Origin: Delphinus delphis
Taxonomy: Eukaryota > Chordata > Mammalia > Artiodactyla > Delphinidae
Direction of reading: 5' to 3'
Assembly: GCF_949987515.2 (NCBI RefSeq)
Contig: NC_082695.1
Coordinates: 70,388,466 to 70,452,465 of the forward strand
DNA: 64,000 bases
The first letter of the stretch is position 1. Each line of letters begins with the position of its first letter. The translations under genes were made by a program, and so were the position numbers. The notes beneath the pieces were generated by a model. That model ran no database searches and was not told the origin of the DNA. It saw nothing but the letters and a program-made list of their open reading frames with translations. This document shows, piece after piece, positions 52,254 through 62,855 of this stretch.

Positions 52254-53089
52254 TATCCACACTAGAGTGCACGAGCCGAGAACAGGTTAACTCAACGAAG
52301 TAACGTTTCAGAGAGATGACACAAGGAAACTGGAATTTTGAATACAGGCGAGTTTGAGAACCACAGAAGTTCCTTTGAATGAAGACTTAAAATAAGATGT
52401 CTCTTACAAAAGTAGCCCAGCACTAAAATTATCTCAACATTCTATTCACAAAAGATGTCAAGTTCTCAGTTGTGTAACAACAAGTCCTGATCTACTTCAT
52501 TTCTATTCACTGGAGGATCCTCCCTCTTTCAAATAACATATTTAGTCTAATTCTGACTAAATTTACCAGTAACGGTTATTTATATCAAAATGTAAGTATA
52601 GAAGAGTGTGAGGCATGTTTTCTCTTTTTCTCAAGAGGTAGCATCTTGGGAGGGTGGGTGGGTGGTGGTAGGGGACGGTAGGTGAGAAGAGAAAAGCAGG
52701 GAAGGAGGCAAAACATCCAAATCCACGTGGTGTAGAACAGACAATGCTTTATTAACGCAACGAGTTTGTCAACCAGGTGGTCCATTACAGTGTATCTGCA
52801 CAAAAGGAACAAGAAACGGGTCTGTGCAGTGTGGAGGGAAAGCCCAACTCACAGACGACAATTACACCTCAGTGGGGAATGGAGATGGGGGAGGTGATAA
52901 GAGCTCCAGGAGCATCGAAGGAGTGTGTCCCTGGGAAGCAGAAGACATGTCAGAAAGCCTGCTTAAGAAGAGGCAGGGAACTGACCAGGACAAGGAGGGA
53001 AGAAAGGGGACCAGCCCTCAAGAGCAGAGCCATTCCCCCAAAGCCAAAACCAGTTCAGTTTTCTTCGTGGAATACGTCATTTACTCAGC
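52254..53089 (-). other. TCF4: Intron 7, single-copy, nothing recognised
   Basis: No repeat or exon identified. Two long forward frames (232 and 189 codons) start here but owe their second half to the SINE insertion at 53101. Their first halves are Lys/Gly/Ser-rich with no known domain. Confidence 0.5.
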
Positions 53090-53100
53090 TTTATGGTCAA

Positions 53101-53309
53101 TTTTTTTTTTTTTTTTTGCAGTACGCGGGCCTCTCACTGTTGTGGCCTCTCCCATTGCGGAGCACAGGCTCCGGACGCGCAGGCTCAGCGGCCATGGCTC
53201 ACGGGCCCAGCCGCTCCGCGGCATGTGGGATCTTCCCGGACCGGGGCACGAACCCATGTCCCCTGCATCGGCAGGCGGATTCTCAACCACTGCGCCACCA
53301 GGGAAGCCC
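53101..53309 (-). mobile_element. CHR-type SINE, younger of two at one site
   Basis: Minus-strand copy with a 17-T tail (53101-53117) and a head ending at 53309 (RC of GGGCTTCCCTGGTGGCGCAG). It splits the left target-site duplication of the neighbouring SINE at 53325-53637. Its own duplication is approximately TGGTCA(A)TTT, seen at 53094-53103 and 53310-53319. Confidence 0.93.
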
Positions 53310-53324
53310 TGGTCATTTGTTATT

Positions 53325-53637
53325 TTTAATAAATTTATTTATTTTATTTTTGGCTGCGTTGGGTCTTTGTTGCTGTGCATGGGTTTTCTATAGTTGTGGT
53401 GAGCGGGAGCTACTCTTTGCAGTGTGCAGGCTTCTCATTGTGGTGGCTTCTCTTGTTGCGGAGCTTGGGCTCTAGGCAGGCAGGCTTCAGTAGTTGCAGC
53501 ACGTGGGCTCAGTAGTTGTGGCATACAGGCTTAGTTAGTTGCTCCGCGGCATGTGGGATCTTCCCAGACCAGGGCTCGAACCCATGTCCCCTGCACTGGC
53601 AGGCAGATTCTTAACCACTGTGCCACCAGGGAAGCCC
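53325..53637 (-). mobile_element. CHR-type SINE, older, longer subfamily
   Basis: Minus-strand copy with a mixed A/T tail (AATAAATTTATTTATTTTAT), a longer body containing repeated TAGTTGTGG/TAGTTGCAG units, and a head ending GGGAAGCCC. Its target-site duplication TTTATGGTCAATTT appears at 53638-53651 (right) and 53090-53103 (left, beyond the younger SINE). Confidence 0.93.
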
Positions 53638-53651
53638 TTTATGGTCAATTT

Positions 53652-54089
53652 CAACACTGTTGTTACTCCAGAAAGCTAAAACTTAACATTTAAGGCAACA
53701 GAATTAATAATAACAACAGTAATAGAAGCAGGTCAGGTATATCATAGGTATCAGTTCTTTATCCTTGCAGTAGTGTGCTGATATACCCCCCTTGTGTGGG
53801 AGGTGCATTTCCATGGTGTAAATACTCCCTCCATGTTAATTTCAAGCTCTCAATGGTTAAATCGCTAGCCTACAAAATTCCTGAATACTTAACTATTAGC
53901 TCTCCTTCTTCACATGATGCTTGCAAGTCAGTTTTAGCTCTTGACGACAAAGTTACTTAATGAACTATGTGGGTAAGTTAAAACAATGCAGCTACTCATT
54001 TGAGTGTTAATCCTGGTTTTCTGTGTGATCTCCAGGATGATTTTAAATCATCTTACCTCAGTTATCAACACTAAGAGTAAATTAGCATT
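53652..54089 (-). other. TCF4: Intron 7, nothing recognised
   Basis: AT-rich intronic sequence with an (AATAAC)-like scrap at 53704-53730. No exon or clear repeat. Confidence 0.5.
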
Positions 54090-54375
54090 AATCCTAAAAT
54101 TTTTATGGTATCACAAAAAAATCTGAATAGCTAAAGCAATCGTGAGAAAGAAGAACAAAGCTGGAGGCATCACATTTCCTCACGTCACAATATATTACAA
54201 AAGTTATAGTAATCAAAACAGTATGGTGCTGGCATTAAAACAGACACACAGAGCAATGGAATAGAATCAAGAGCCCAGAAATAAACCCACACATATACAG
54301 TCAACTAATCTTTGACAAGGGCACCGAGAACACATAATGGGGAAAGGATAGTCTCTTCAATAAATGGTGCTAGGG

Positions 54376-54588
54376 GGCTTCCCTGGTGGCGCAGTGGTTG
54401 AGAGTCCGCCTGCCAATGCAGGGGACACCGGTTCGTGCCCCGGTCCGGGAAGATCCCACATGCCGCGGAGCGGCTAAGCCCGTAAGCCATGGTCACTGAG
54501 CCTGTGCATCCGGAGCCTGTGCTCCACAACGGGACAGGCCACAACAGTGAGAGGCCCGTGTACCACAAAAAAAAAAAAAAAAAAAAAA
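54376..54588 (+). mobile_element. CHR-type SINE inside L1 ORF2
   Basis: Forward copy beginning GGGCTTCCCTGGTGGCGCAG with a poly-A tail of more than 20 A. The target-site duplication AAATGGTGCT(A/G)GGG lies at 54362-54375 and 54589-54602 within L1 sequence. Confidence 0.96.
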
Positions 54589-55802
54589 AAATGGTGCTGG
54601 GGAAACTAGATACCCACCTGCAAAAGAGTAAAACTGGACCCCATCCTACAACACTCACAAAAGTTAACTTGGAATAGATTAGACTTAAACGTAAGACCTG
54701 AAACCATAAAACTCCTAGAAACACAGGAGAAAGGCTCATTGACATTGCTCTTAGTAATGATTTTTTTGGATATGACACCAAAAGCACAGGCAACAGGAGC
54801 TAAAATAAACAAGTGGGACAACATCAAACTAAAAAAAGTCTGCACAGCAAAGGAAAACATCAACAAAATGAAAAGCCAACCTGTGAAATGGGAGAAAATA
54901 TTTGCAAACCACATATTTGATAAGGATTCAGTATCCAAAATATATAAGGAACTCATACAAGTCAACAGCAAAAAACCAAACAATCTGATTACAAAACGGG
55001 CAGAACGCCTGAATAGCCATTTTTCCAAAGACACACAAATGGCCAACAGGTACCTGAAAAGGTGCTCAGCATCGTAATCACCAGAGAAATGCAAATCAAA
55101 ATCACAATAAGATATCACCTCCCACCTGCTAGGATGGCTATTATCAAGAAGACAGGAGATAACAAATGTTGGAAAAGATATGGAGAAACGTGAACCCTCA
55201 TGCACTGCTGGTGGGAATACAAATTGGTGCAGCCACTATGGAAAGCAGTATGAAGGTTCCTCAACAAATTAAAAATAGAATTACCATATGATCCAGCAAA
55301 GCCATTTCTGGGTAGAGATTCAAAGGAAATAAAATCAGTACCTCAAAGAGATATCTGTACTTCGATGTTCATAGCAGCATTGTTTACAAAAGCCAAGACA
55401 CCCTAAGCGTCCATCAACAGATGAATAAAAAATAAACAGTAAAGAAAATGTGGCATACATCTAGAATGGAATATTATTCAGCCAAAAAAAGGAGGAAATC
55501 CAGCCATTTGTGACAACATGGATGAATATGGAAGCCATTACGCTAAGTGAAATAAGCCAGACGAAGAAAGACAAACAGTGTACGGTATCAATCATATACA
55601 AAATCTTAAAAAACAAAAGCTGAATTCATAGAAACAGGAACAGAATAGTAGTTGTTGATGGGATGAGGGCACAGGTGAAATTGGGAGGTGTTGGTCAAAG
55701 GGTACAAACTTTCAGTTATAAGATGAATAAATTCTGAGAATCTAATGTACAGAATGGTGACTACAGTAAATAATACTGTATTGTATACGTGAAATTTGTT
55801 AT

Positions 55803-55937
55803 AACTTATTTGGGAAAAGAATCTAAAAAGAATAGATATACGTATGTGTATAAGTGAATCACTCTGCTGTACACCTGAAACTAACACAACATTGTAAATC
55901 AACTATACTCCAATATAAAATAAAAATTTTAAAAAAT
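55803..55937 (+). mobile_element. Young L1 3' fragment nested in an older L1 UTR
   Basis: GGAAAAGAATCTAAAAAGAA, AATCACTCTGCTGTACACCT, AACATTGTAAATCAACTATA and CTCCAATATAAAATAAAAAT match the same L1 3' end as at 34418 and 52145. The older L1 UTR resumes after it (CTAAGAATAGATCTTAAGCA). TGAA(A/G)TTTG on both sides is a likely target-site duplication. Confidence 0.8.
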
Positions 55938-56173
55938 GAAGTTTGCTAAGAATAGATCTTAAGCACTCTCACCACAAAAAGGTAACTCTGTGAGATGAGG
56001 GCTGGTTAAACAACTTGGTTGCAATAAATATTTCACAATGTATATGTTTATCAAATCATCACACTGTGCACTTTAAATATATACAATTTTATTTGTCAAT
56101 TATACATCAATAAAGCTGGAAAAAATAAAATTAAAAATGTGAAAGAATTTTTAAAATTAAAAATGTTAGCATT

Positions 56174-56378
56174 GGGCTTCCCTGGTGGCGCAGTAGTTGA
56201 GAGTCCGCCTGCCGATGCAGGGGACACGGGTTCGTGCCCCGGTCCGGGAAGATCCCACATGCCGCGGAGCGGCTGGGCCCGTGAGCCATGGCCGCTGAGC
56301 CTGCGCGAACAGAGCGTGTGCTCCGCAACGGGAGAGGCCACAACAGTGAGAGGGGCCCGCGTACCACAAAAAAAAAAA
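56174..56378 (+). mobile_element. CHR-type SINE, full length
   Basis: Forward copy, GGGCTTCCCTGGTGGCGCAG head and poly-A tail. The perfect 15-bp target-site duplication AAAAATGTTAGCATT lies at 56159-56173 and 56379-56393. Confidence 0.97.
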
Positions 56379-56393
56379 AAAAATGTTAGCATT

Positions 56394-57160
56394 ATATTAC
56401 TTTAGACATCTCTTTCAATGAGGGATTTGAAACAAAATATATCTATTTTTTTAAATCGTCCGTTAATTGACTAAAAATAAATCATTAAGATTTAACTCTC
56501 TTCTCATCACATCAGTTTCAAAGCAAATAGGGTGAAGTGTCTTGGGAAACCATTATTAAATTTAAAAATGTCATTTACATCAATATTTAATACATGAATA
56601 TGTATGACATTCACATGAAATGTATTCCAATTGGGTTCACATTTAAAGACCTTAAAGATTTTTGTTTTTGTTTTTAAGGAAAAACTAAATCCAGATTATT
56701 TCAAAGGTGAAAACAAACAGGTTGGAGAAATAACAAAACAAGGCCAAGGCCTCTGTAAGTCACTGTAACATCAGCTTGCACCGGACAATTTTTATGCTAA
56801 ACTTGCAGCCCCCGAGCCTACTGCTTTGGCTTTCTCAACCATCACAGGGTTCACTAAGAAATGATCGACTGATGTTACTATAACATAAAGGGTGGTATAT
56901 ATTCAGTCATATATTACAAGTGTGGCTTCTGTCCCTTGTGAAATGACCTATGAATTTAAATGTGCAGCAGGCAGAAAAACAAGTTCCGAGACACAAACCA
57001 AAGGAACCCAAGTATATTCACCCAGATAAATACAAGTGTAACACTCAAAAACACAAACAAAAGATGTACATAAAAAAAAAAAAGATGTACATAATATGTT
57101 TTGTAGCCAATCCCATTTTCCTTACACTGTAGGGATCTTAGCGGCAAGAATGCCACAAAT
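56394..57160 (-). other. TCF4: Intron 7, nothing recognised
   Basis: AT-rich sequence with an 11-bp direct repeat AAAGATGTACATAA around a poly-A (57060-57094). No exon supported. Confidence 0.5.
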
Positions 57161-57164
57161 GAGC

Positions 57165-57290
57165 ATCAGGCTAGCCAGGTTCTATTTGCCGAAAGCTTGG
57201 ACAAAGTGATTTACCTTCATTTACTCATTAGTGAAATGAGGAGTTGGATTAGATGATCTCTGAAGTATCAACAAACTCTAAAAGCAAGTG
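57165..57290 (+). repeat. MIR-family fragment
   Basis: GACAAAGTGATTTACCTTCA, CTCATTAGTGAAATGAGGAG and TTGGATTAGATGATCTCTGA follow the 3' region of the MIRc/MIR3-type consensus. Confidence 0.75.
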
Positions 57291-58267
57291 AATAAAAAAA
57301 TAAAGTCTAAGTGATTTACTGACAACTTTGACTCACAGTTTCAGCTTGGAAATTGACAAAGACACTTTACCTTCCTTTGAACAAGGTATCTGGCATCTCT
57401 GACTTAATATAACTAGAATGATTCCAGAAAGAAAGAACATTCTAGAAATTTCTGGGGAAAAAATGTGATAACAGCCAAGGAGTGGAAGTTGCTAACTTAG
57501 TTTCAGAATATTCCTTCTACACGAGGACTATTAGAATGTATTTCCTCCTTCCTCAAATGTGCATTAAGTGCAGAGTTCTAGGAGGGTAAACTTTGTCATG
57601 AATTGCCTTCCTAAGGCAATCTGGATTCTTCAAGGTGATTAAAAAGGACATTCACAGCATTAGGCAGCAATGAAGTAAAGAAGTCACGTAGCCTTTTTTA
57701 GTTTTAAAAAAATGTTTGTTTCTCTTAGAATTGTATTTCATCAAACATGCCATTGAATGTAAGATACATCATTATCCATTAACCACTAAGAAAGAAAAAA
57801 AAAGTCGCCAATTAAATTGGCATGCCATAAGTTTCTGAGATGTTAACATGTGAAAAAGGTGTCTTAGAATCAATTCACTGTTGCACCGTAAGGCTTTGGC
57901 CCAGCACGCCCAACACCTTGGACAAAACCATCCTCCAGGAGGAATCGTAACGATGCAGGTAGGTCGTGAGTCCCACTGGACTCAACCCTCTCTCTGCACC
58001 CACGTCATACTCATTAAACTTTTTTTTAAGGCAACTTATTTATCATTTATACTAAACAGAAATTAGGAAGAAAACACTTAATGCAGGCGAAATATGTGGC
58101 TCTTGAATACTTTCTGTATTTCTTATTCTTTTCAAGGGCAAAGAGCTGCTGCCTTATCCATGCGGTTTGGGGAACGTGTCAAACGTTTCTGAAATGTCCG
58201 AAGGCTACCAGCACATACTCTCCCGCCTCATTCCCTATTCTCACAGTCACAGACACGGGGAGCTAGA
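57291..58267 (-). other. TCF4: Intron 7, nothing recognised
   Basis: No exon or identifiable repeat. Short frames without domains. Confidence 0.5.
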
Positions 58268-58395
58268 AGGTGTCTCATCAACTATCTGGGCCAAGGCTTC
58301 ATTTGCAAGAGGTAGAAACTGAGCCTTAAAAAATGCTGAAGGCAGGATAAGAACTCAGTTCCCTGACCTCCAGTCTATACGCTGCTAGATTCGAA
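58268..58395 (-). repeat. MIR-family fragment
   Basis: Reverse MIR traces: GCAAGAGGTAGAAACTGAGC, CAGGATAAGAACTCAGTTCC and TGACCTCCAGTCTATACGCT. Confidence 0.65.
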
Positions 58396-59519
58396 ACATT
58401 CTGCTCGATCATTCCTACCTTAGTTTACAAAGGACAACTTAGAAGAGGAGTCTTTTGTCTACTTGTCTGAATTTCCTCCAACTAACTTAATAAGAGTACC
58501 TTTCTCTAACAGTGTCCTTCAAATGGGACAGAGAGAGTCTGAAACAAATTACTCAAGGTTTCTTAGATATTCCTTCTCACCCAGGTTCAGTGACAAAGGT
58601 TCATTAAGTTGTAAATAATGAATGAGAAGAACTCTGTAAATCAAAGAAAGAGTAAAAGCAATGTATTCAATATTCCCCTCACACTGTCCCTTTCTCAATA
58701 ATTTTTTTTTAATGAATGCAATGAAATATTTTCCTCTTGTTAAACTTAAGATACCACTAAATCATTCCCAAATGTAGGAAGCATTCTTGGTGTGACTCAG
58801 TCCAAACCAAGCCCTGCATGTAGTACCAACCCTAATAGATGCTCCAATAAATGCAGCTTCATGGGAAGACACTATGACCAAGCAAAGAATTAAACAGTAT
58901 AACTCCTGTGCTGAAATGTGTATAATAACTTAAACTCTTTCCGCATCCCGAAAGTCCAGCTCAGTATCTCTAAGTTTTATAGGAAATGCCCTAGCCAGGC
59001 AGTCCATATGTCTGTAAAGTTAGCTACATTCCATGAAATAGCGTGGTTATGATCTCAGGGAGATTCTGCAATCTGCCCCAGACAGGGCAGTGTCAGGTTT
59101 GGCAGGAAAAGAACAAGAGTTCCACCTCATCCCAAACCACTTATGTCCCAAGCATTACTGTTGCTACACAAGCCAAATGTCCCATTATGACCTTCAAAGA
59201 AGACGCTATTGCTGTGAACCTAGGATTAAGATACGCTTCTGCTTCTGCCTAACCCCACCATGAAACACTGGGTGTACCCTGAAAACGAGTTTTTCATCCT
59301 ATCACATAAACCCAGATCAACTGAAACGCCATGGGCCAAAAACTACCAAGACATTTTACACTATACCAGCTCAGTTCATCAAGACATTGGATCTCATGTT
59401 TTTCTCAACCTTAGATGGCCAGGTAGTATCCTCAAAAAGAGACTTCTTTTTGGCCAAAATATCCCAAACCGAGATGGCCAATGGGTTAATGTTCTTTTCT
59501 GAGCTCCTCAGTTATGCTG
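58396..59519 (-). other. TCF4: Intron 7, mostly unassigned
   Basis: No exon recognised. An L2-like 3' scrap (CAATAAATGCAGC) lies near 58840-58860. The frame at 59043-59502 has no recognised domain. Confidence 0.45.
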
Positions 59520-59890
59520 CTTCCTGTGTCTGAGGGCTGGCAGGCAGGGCACCCCTGTCGGAGCTGCAGAGAACTCTGCACATATCTCTGCTGTGTTCAG
59601 TCAAAATGAAAAGAACACAAGATGGCCCTCTGACACAGACAGCTGTCGATTAGAAGGCACACTCACACCTGGCCGGACAATGAGCGGCAGCGGAGGTGAC
59701 AAGCGCTTAGCTAATCAGCTTGCCTATAAAACCACAGCCCTTCCCAGCACTACTCACATCAGCCCATGAGGCGACAGCACGTACAGTCTGCAGCTACCCT
59801 GTTCTCAGTCTCTACGTGTATGTGTCTCTCTCACTCGCCCACCCCTGTGTGATGAGGTCTGTGAGAAAGTCTCAATACAATATGCGTAAA
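59520..59890 (+). mobile_element. Possible solitary LTR-like segment
   Basis: The segment has a TATA-like CCTATAAAACC (59723-59733) preceded by CTAATCAGCTTG, a GC-richer upstream part and a downstream C/T-rich stretch, as in an LTR U3-R-U5 layout. I could not define the TG/CA ends or a target-site duplication, and I do not recognise the family. It could instead be a TATA-type plus-strand promoter-like sequence arising by chance. Confidence 0.22.
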
Positions 59891-59901
59891 AACAAAAATC
59901 A

Positions 59902-60110
59902 GGGCTTCCCTGGTGGCGCAGTGGTTGAGAGTCCGCCTGCCGATGCAGGGAACACGGGTTCGTGCCCCGGTCCGGGAGGATCCCACGTGCTGTGGAGCGG
60001 CTGGGCCCGTGAGCCATGGCCGCTGAGCCTGCACGTCCGGAGCCTGTGCTCCGCAACGGGAGAGGCCACAGCAGTGAGAGGCCCACGTACCGCAAAAAAA
60101 AAAAAAAAAA
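59902..60110 (+). mobile_element. CHR-type SINE
   Basis: Forward copy beginning GGGCTTCCCTGGTGGCGCAG with a 17-A tail. Flanking AAAAATCAG (59894-59902) and AAAAGTCAG (near 60107-60115) form an approximate target-site duplication. The frames over it are SINE translations. Confidence 0.95.
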
Positions 60111-60413
60111 GTCAGACCAAAGGAAACTGATAAACAAGAATAGGAAAAGAAATCCCTGCAGCGAAATGAACCAAAAGAAAACAAAGTGATAGACTAACCT
60201 ATTCAGAGCTGCTTCACACTGATACTGACATAGCGATAGCATTATAGGTAACCAGACATATGTATTAGACAAGAGGCAAAATGATCCGCCCCACCTCTTC
60301 CCCATTCTCCATCTTGTCTTTTGTCCCTCTAGCCACCAGAGAGAGCAATTTGGGGCTAGATCCTGGTAGAGGAGGCTGAAATTCTGAGCTTTACCAAATA
60401 TTTAAATATTAGG

Positions 60414-60697
60414 GGACTTCCCTGGTGGCGCAGTGGTTAAGAATCTGCCTGCCAATGCAGGGAACACGGGTTTGAGCCCTGGTCCAGGAAGATCCCACAT
60501 GCTGCGGAGCAACTAAGCCCATGCACCACAACTACTGAAGCCCGTGTGCCACAACTACTGAAACCCCGCGCACCTAGAGCCCGTGCTCCACAACAAGAGA
60601 AGCCACCACAATGAGAAGCCCGTGCACTGCAACAAAGACCCAACGCAGCCAAAGATAAATACATTTATTTAAAAAAAAATTTTTTTAATAAATAAAT
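60414..60697 (+). mobile_element. CHR-type SINE, longer subfamily
   Basis: Forward copy beginning GGACTTCCCTGGTGGCGCAG, with repeated CCACAACTACTGAA units (two copies), AAAGACCCAACGCAGCCAAA near the 3' end and an A/T tail. The 10-bp target-site duplication AAATATTAGG lies at 60404-60413 and 60698-60707. It belongs to the same longer subfamily as the copies at 33723, 50847 and 53325. Confidence 0.95.
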
Positions 60698-60707
60698 AAA
60701 TATTAGG

Positions 60708-62636
60708 AGTGGGGGTAGGGTGGAATGAATTGGGAAATAGAGCTGAAGGGAGAAACTCAGGGGATCTGGAGACAGGAAATGTTGAGTTCCTCAAATCTTC
60801 CACTGATTTTCTTAATTAGCTAACTCTTTAGCTCAAAGATATTCCCTCTAAACTAATAAACAAATGCTAAATTCACTAAGGAGCTACCTTATGAGCCTGA
60901 CAGATATTTTTACCCATTGATAGTCAAAATACCAATCTCTCTCTCTCTCCTCCCTGCTCTTTTACTTCTCTTTGGTTTCTAGAAGAACAGCTGGTTGGAA
61001 GCAGCGAATCAGGAAGCGAAACAAGGGGAGACAGGCAAAGTGGATACAGAGTCGAATTTGTGGCTGTCCACCTGCAGTCTGGAAGCTGAAACAGCAGCAG
61101 TCTACTTTAGATAAAGACGAGTTAACAAATTACTACCTCACTGAAGGGGACCTTCAGGTAGCAGAGACCTTCCACAGCCACCCTGTGTTCTGACCACTTT
61201 CATTCGACTCTTCTTCCTTAGATCCCCCAACCAAGAGTCCAATCCGCCTGCCGCGCCGAGAATAAAACCCCTCAAGGTTTTTATAAAATCATTTTTAAAA
61301 GATCATGAAAGAGTGAAGAGAAGTGGGAAGAGGAGATACTGGGGATGAGTGTCCTTCGTCTTTTGAGAGTCCAAGAAAGAGTCCAAATTCAAGGCTTTTC
61401 CAGCTCTGCTCCAGCTCCAAGAACCTTGGAGGTACCTACAGTTGTCAAAGCCCGGACAAAAAAGGCAGTAAGACCATCAGCACAGGGCGACCCTGTGGCA
61501 GAACGTCCGCAGGGCCACTGTCTTCTTGCTCATCCCGGGAAGACAAAGCTGTCTTTCTTTGAGAGGAAGTGTGAGAAGCTACTCAACCTGCACCTGCAAT
61601 CGTAACCAACAAGCAGGAACAGTTCTAGGACAGAGCCTGAGACTGGCCACCGTCTCTCCAACACCAACACCTACAGCTTATCAGTCAAACCAGAACAGCA
61701 GGCCCTGCCTCCTGCCAGCTGCCAGGTAGCTCAAGAAGCAAACTGGGTCCCCACCCAGGGAATCCCTATGGCAGGGTGAACGGCCATGTCACCAGGATGC
61801 TAGTCAGTTGGTGAGTTTCTAAGGGCTTGGGACACTTCTGCTCCCTCCTCTGCCCATGCTGTTTAAAGGCTGTATTAGCATCCACATAGACCCCACCCAT
61901 GGACACCAAAATGCACCAACATCACACGGCCTTGGACTCTCAGATCACTTCAAACTCTTCACCACTGTTCCAGCTAATACCAAAATGGGCACCTTCCGAT
62001 AGAAAGCTTTTTCCCCCTTACGAAATCTTTGCTAAGCGTAAAAATTCAAGAAGCAGAACCACTATAACTTCTGGGTCAAATGTCAGTTTGTGATATATAA
62101 TATTGTAGTTTTCCCCAAATTTCATCAGCACTGAGTATTTCTAATATCGAATTCGGCCTTTTATTTTTAGTTAAGAAAGCGATGCTTACCATGAAAAAAG
62201 AATCAAACAATACCGCAGTACGTCAAGGAAAAAGAAAAAGTATTTTGCATACATATGAAAACCAAGGAGGTCATTCAGGGCAAACCCAGTTCTTCCCTGT
62301 ACACAGCTCAGAGCAGTGATGGGAGCAGCCCCTGGGCCACGTCACTCCCCTATCTCTTTCACCAGCTGGAGCTCTCTTTTACCAGTTGAAATACTGCGAG
62401 GGTCCAGCCCACCGTCATGCAGTCTCCACTGTCCCCTGGGGAGATGGGGACCAAAGGGGTGCTTGGAACAGCAAGAGTAGCCACATCACAGAGGCTAAGG
62501 GAACACTGGCTTGCCACCTCAGGCATCTCTTCTTGGAGCCTTGGACATCCAGGCACCATTTTAACGTCAGAACAGAAGAGGGAAGAAAGCAATCATTTCC
62601 CCAAAGGAGGAAGTTATTATTAAAAAAAAAGCCCGG
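60708..62636 (-). other. TCF4: Intron 7, single-copy, moderately GC-rich
   Basis: Contains a CT run (60938-60950). Several overlapping forward frames of 60-90 codons at 60972-62650 carry no known domain. No exon supported, no identifiable repeat. Confidence 0.5.
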
Positions 62637-62845
62637 AGGACTTCCCTAGTGGTCCAGTGGCTAAGACTCCACACTCCCAATGCAGGGGGCCCGGACTCAA
62701 TCCCTGGTCAGGGAACTAGATCCCACATACCGCAACTAAAGATCCCGCACGTGGCAACGAAGATCCCGCGTGTCACAACGACCCAGCGCAAACGAATGAA
62801 TGAATGAATGAATGAATATTGAAAAAAAGAACAAGAAGAAAAAGA
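62637..62845 (+). mobile_element. CHR-type SINE (short form) with GAAT-repeat tail
   Basis: Forward copy: GGACTTCCCTAGTGGTCCAG, TCAATCCCTGGTCAGGGAAC, AGATCCCACATACCGCAACT and a (GAAT)n tail at 62794-62818. AAAAAGCCC on both sides (about 62626-62634 and 62845-62853) is the likely target-site duplication. Same type as the copies at 37061 and 45051. Confidence 0.92.
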
Positions 62846-62855
62846 AAAAGCCCAG

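Larger units (their letters stand above)
54090..56130 (+). mobile_element. L1 element, 3' part of ORF2 and 3' UTR, with nested insertions
   Basis: Forward L1 sequence: AAGCAATCGTGAGAAAGAAG, ATACAGTCAACTAATCTTTG, AACTGGACCCCATCCTACAA, AGCCATTTTTCCAAAGACAC, GAATATTATTCAGCC and the UTR phrases TGGTGACTACAGTAAATAAT and ACCAAAGCTGGAAAAAA-like end (CAATAAAGCTGG). ORF2 is disrupted by frameshifts and by a SINE at 54376. A younger L1 3' fragment sits in the UTR (55803-55937). The 199-codon minus-strand frame here is antisense to L1. Confidence 0.93.

Noticed and set aside
52777..53475. 232-codon forward frame
   Set aside because: Its second half is a translation of SINE sequence (SLLWPLPLRSTGSG type peptide, seen at every SINE in the window) and the first half has no domain. 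Not a gene.
54606..55205. 199-codon minus-strand frame
   Set aside because: Antisense to L1 ORF2; a known artefact of LINE sequence.
33723..62845. CRISPR-like array from the repeated GC-rich units
   Set aside because: The repeats are dispersed SINEs 0.2-8 kb apart, on both strands, with individual target-site duplications in a mammalian intron.
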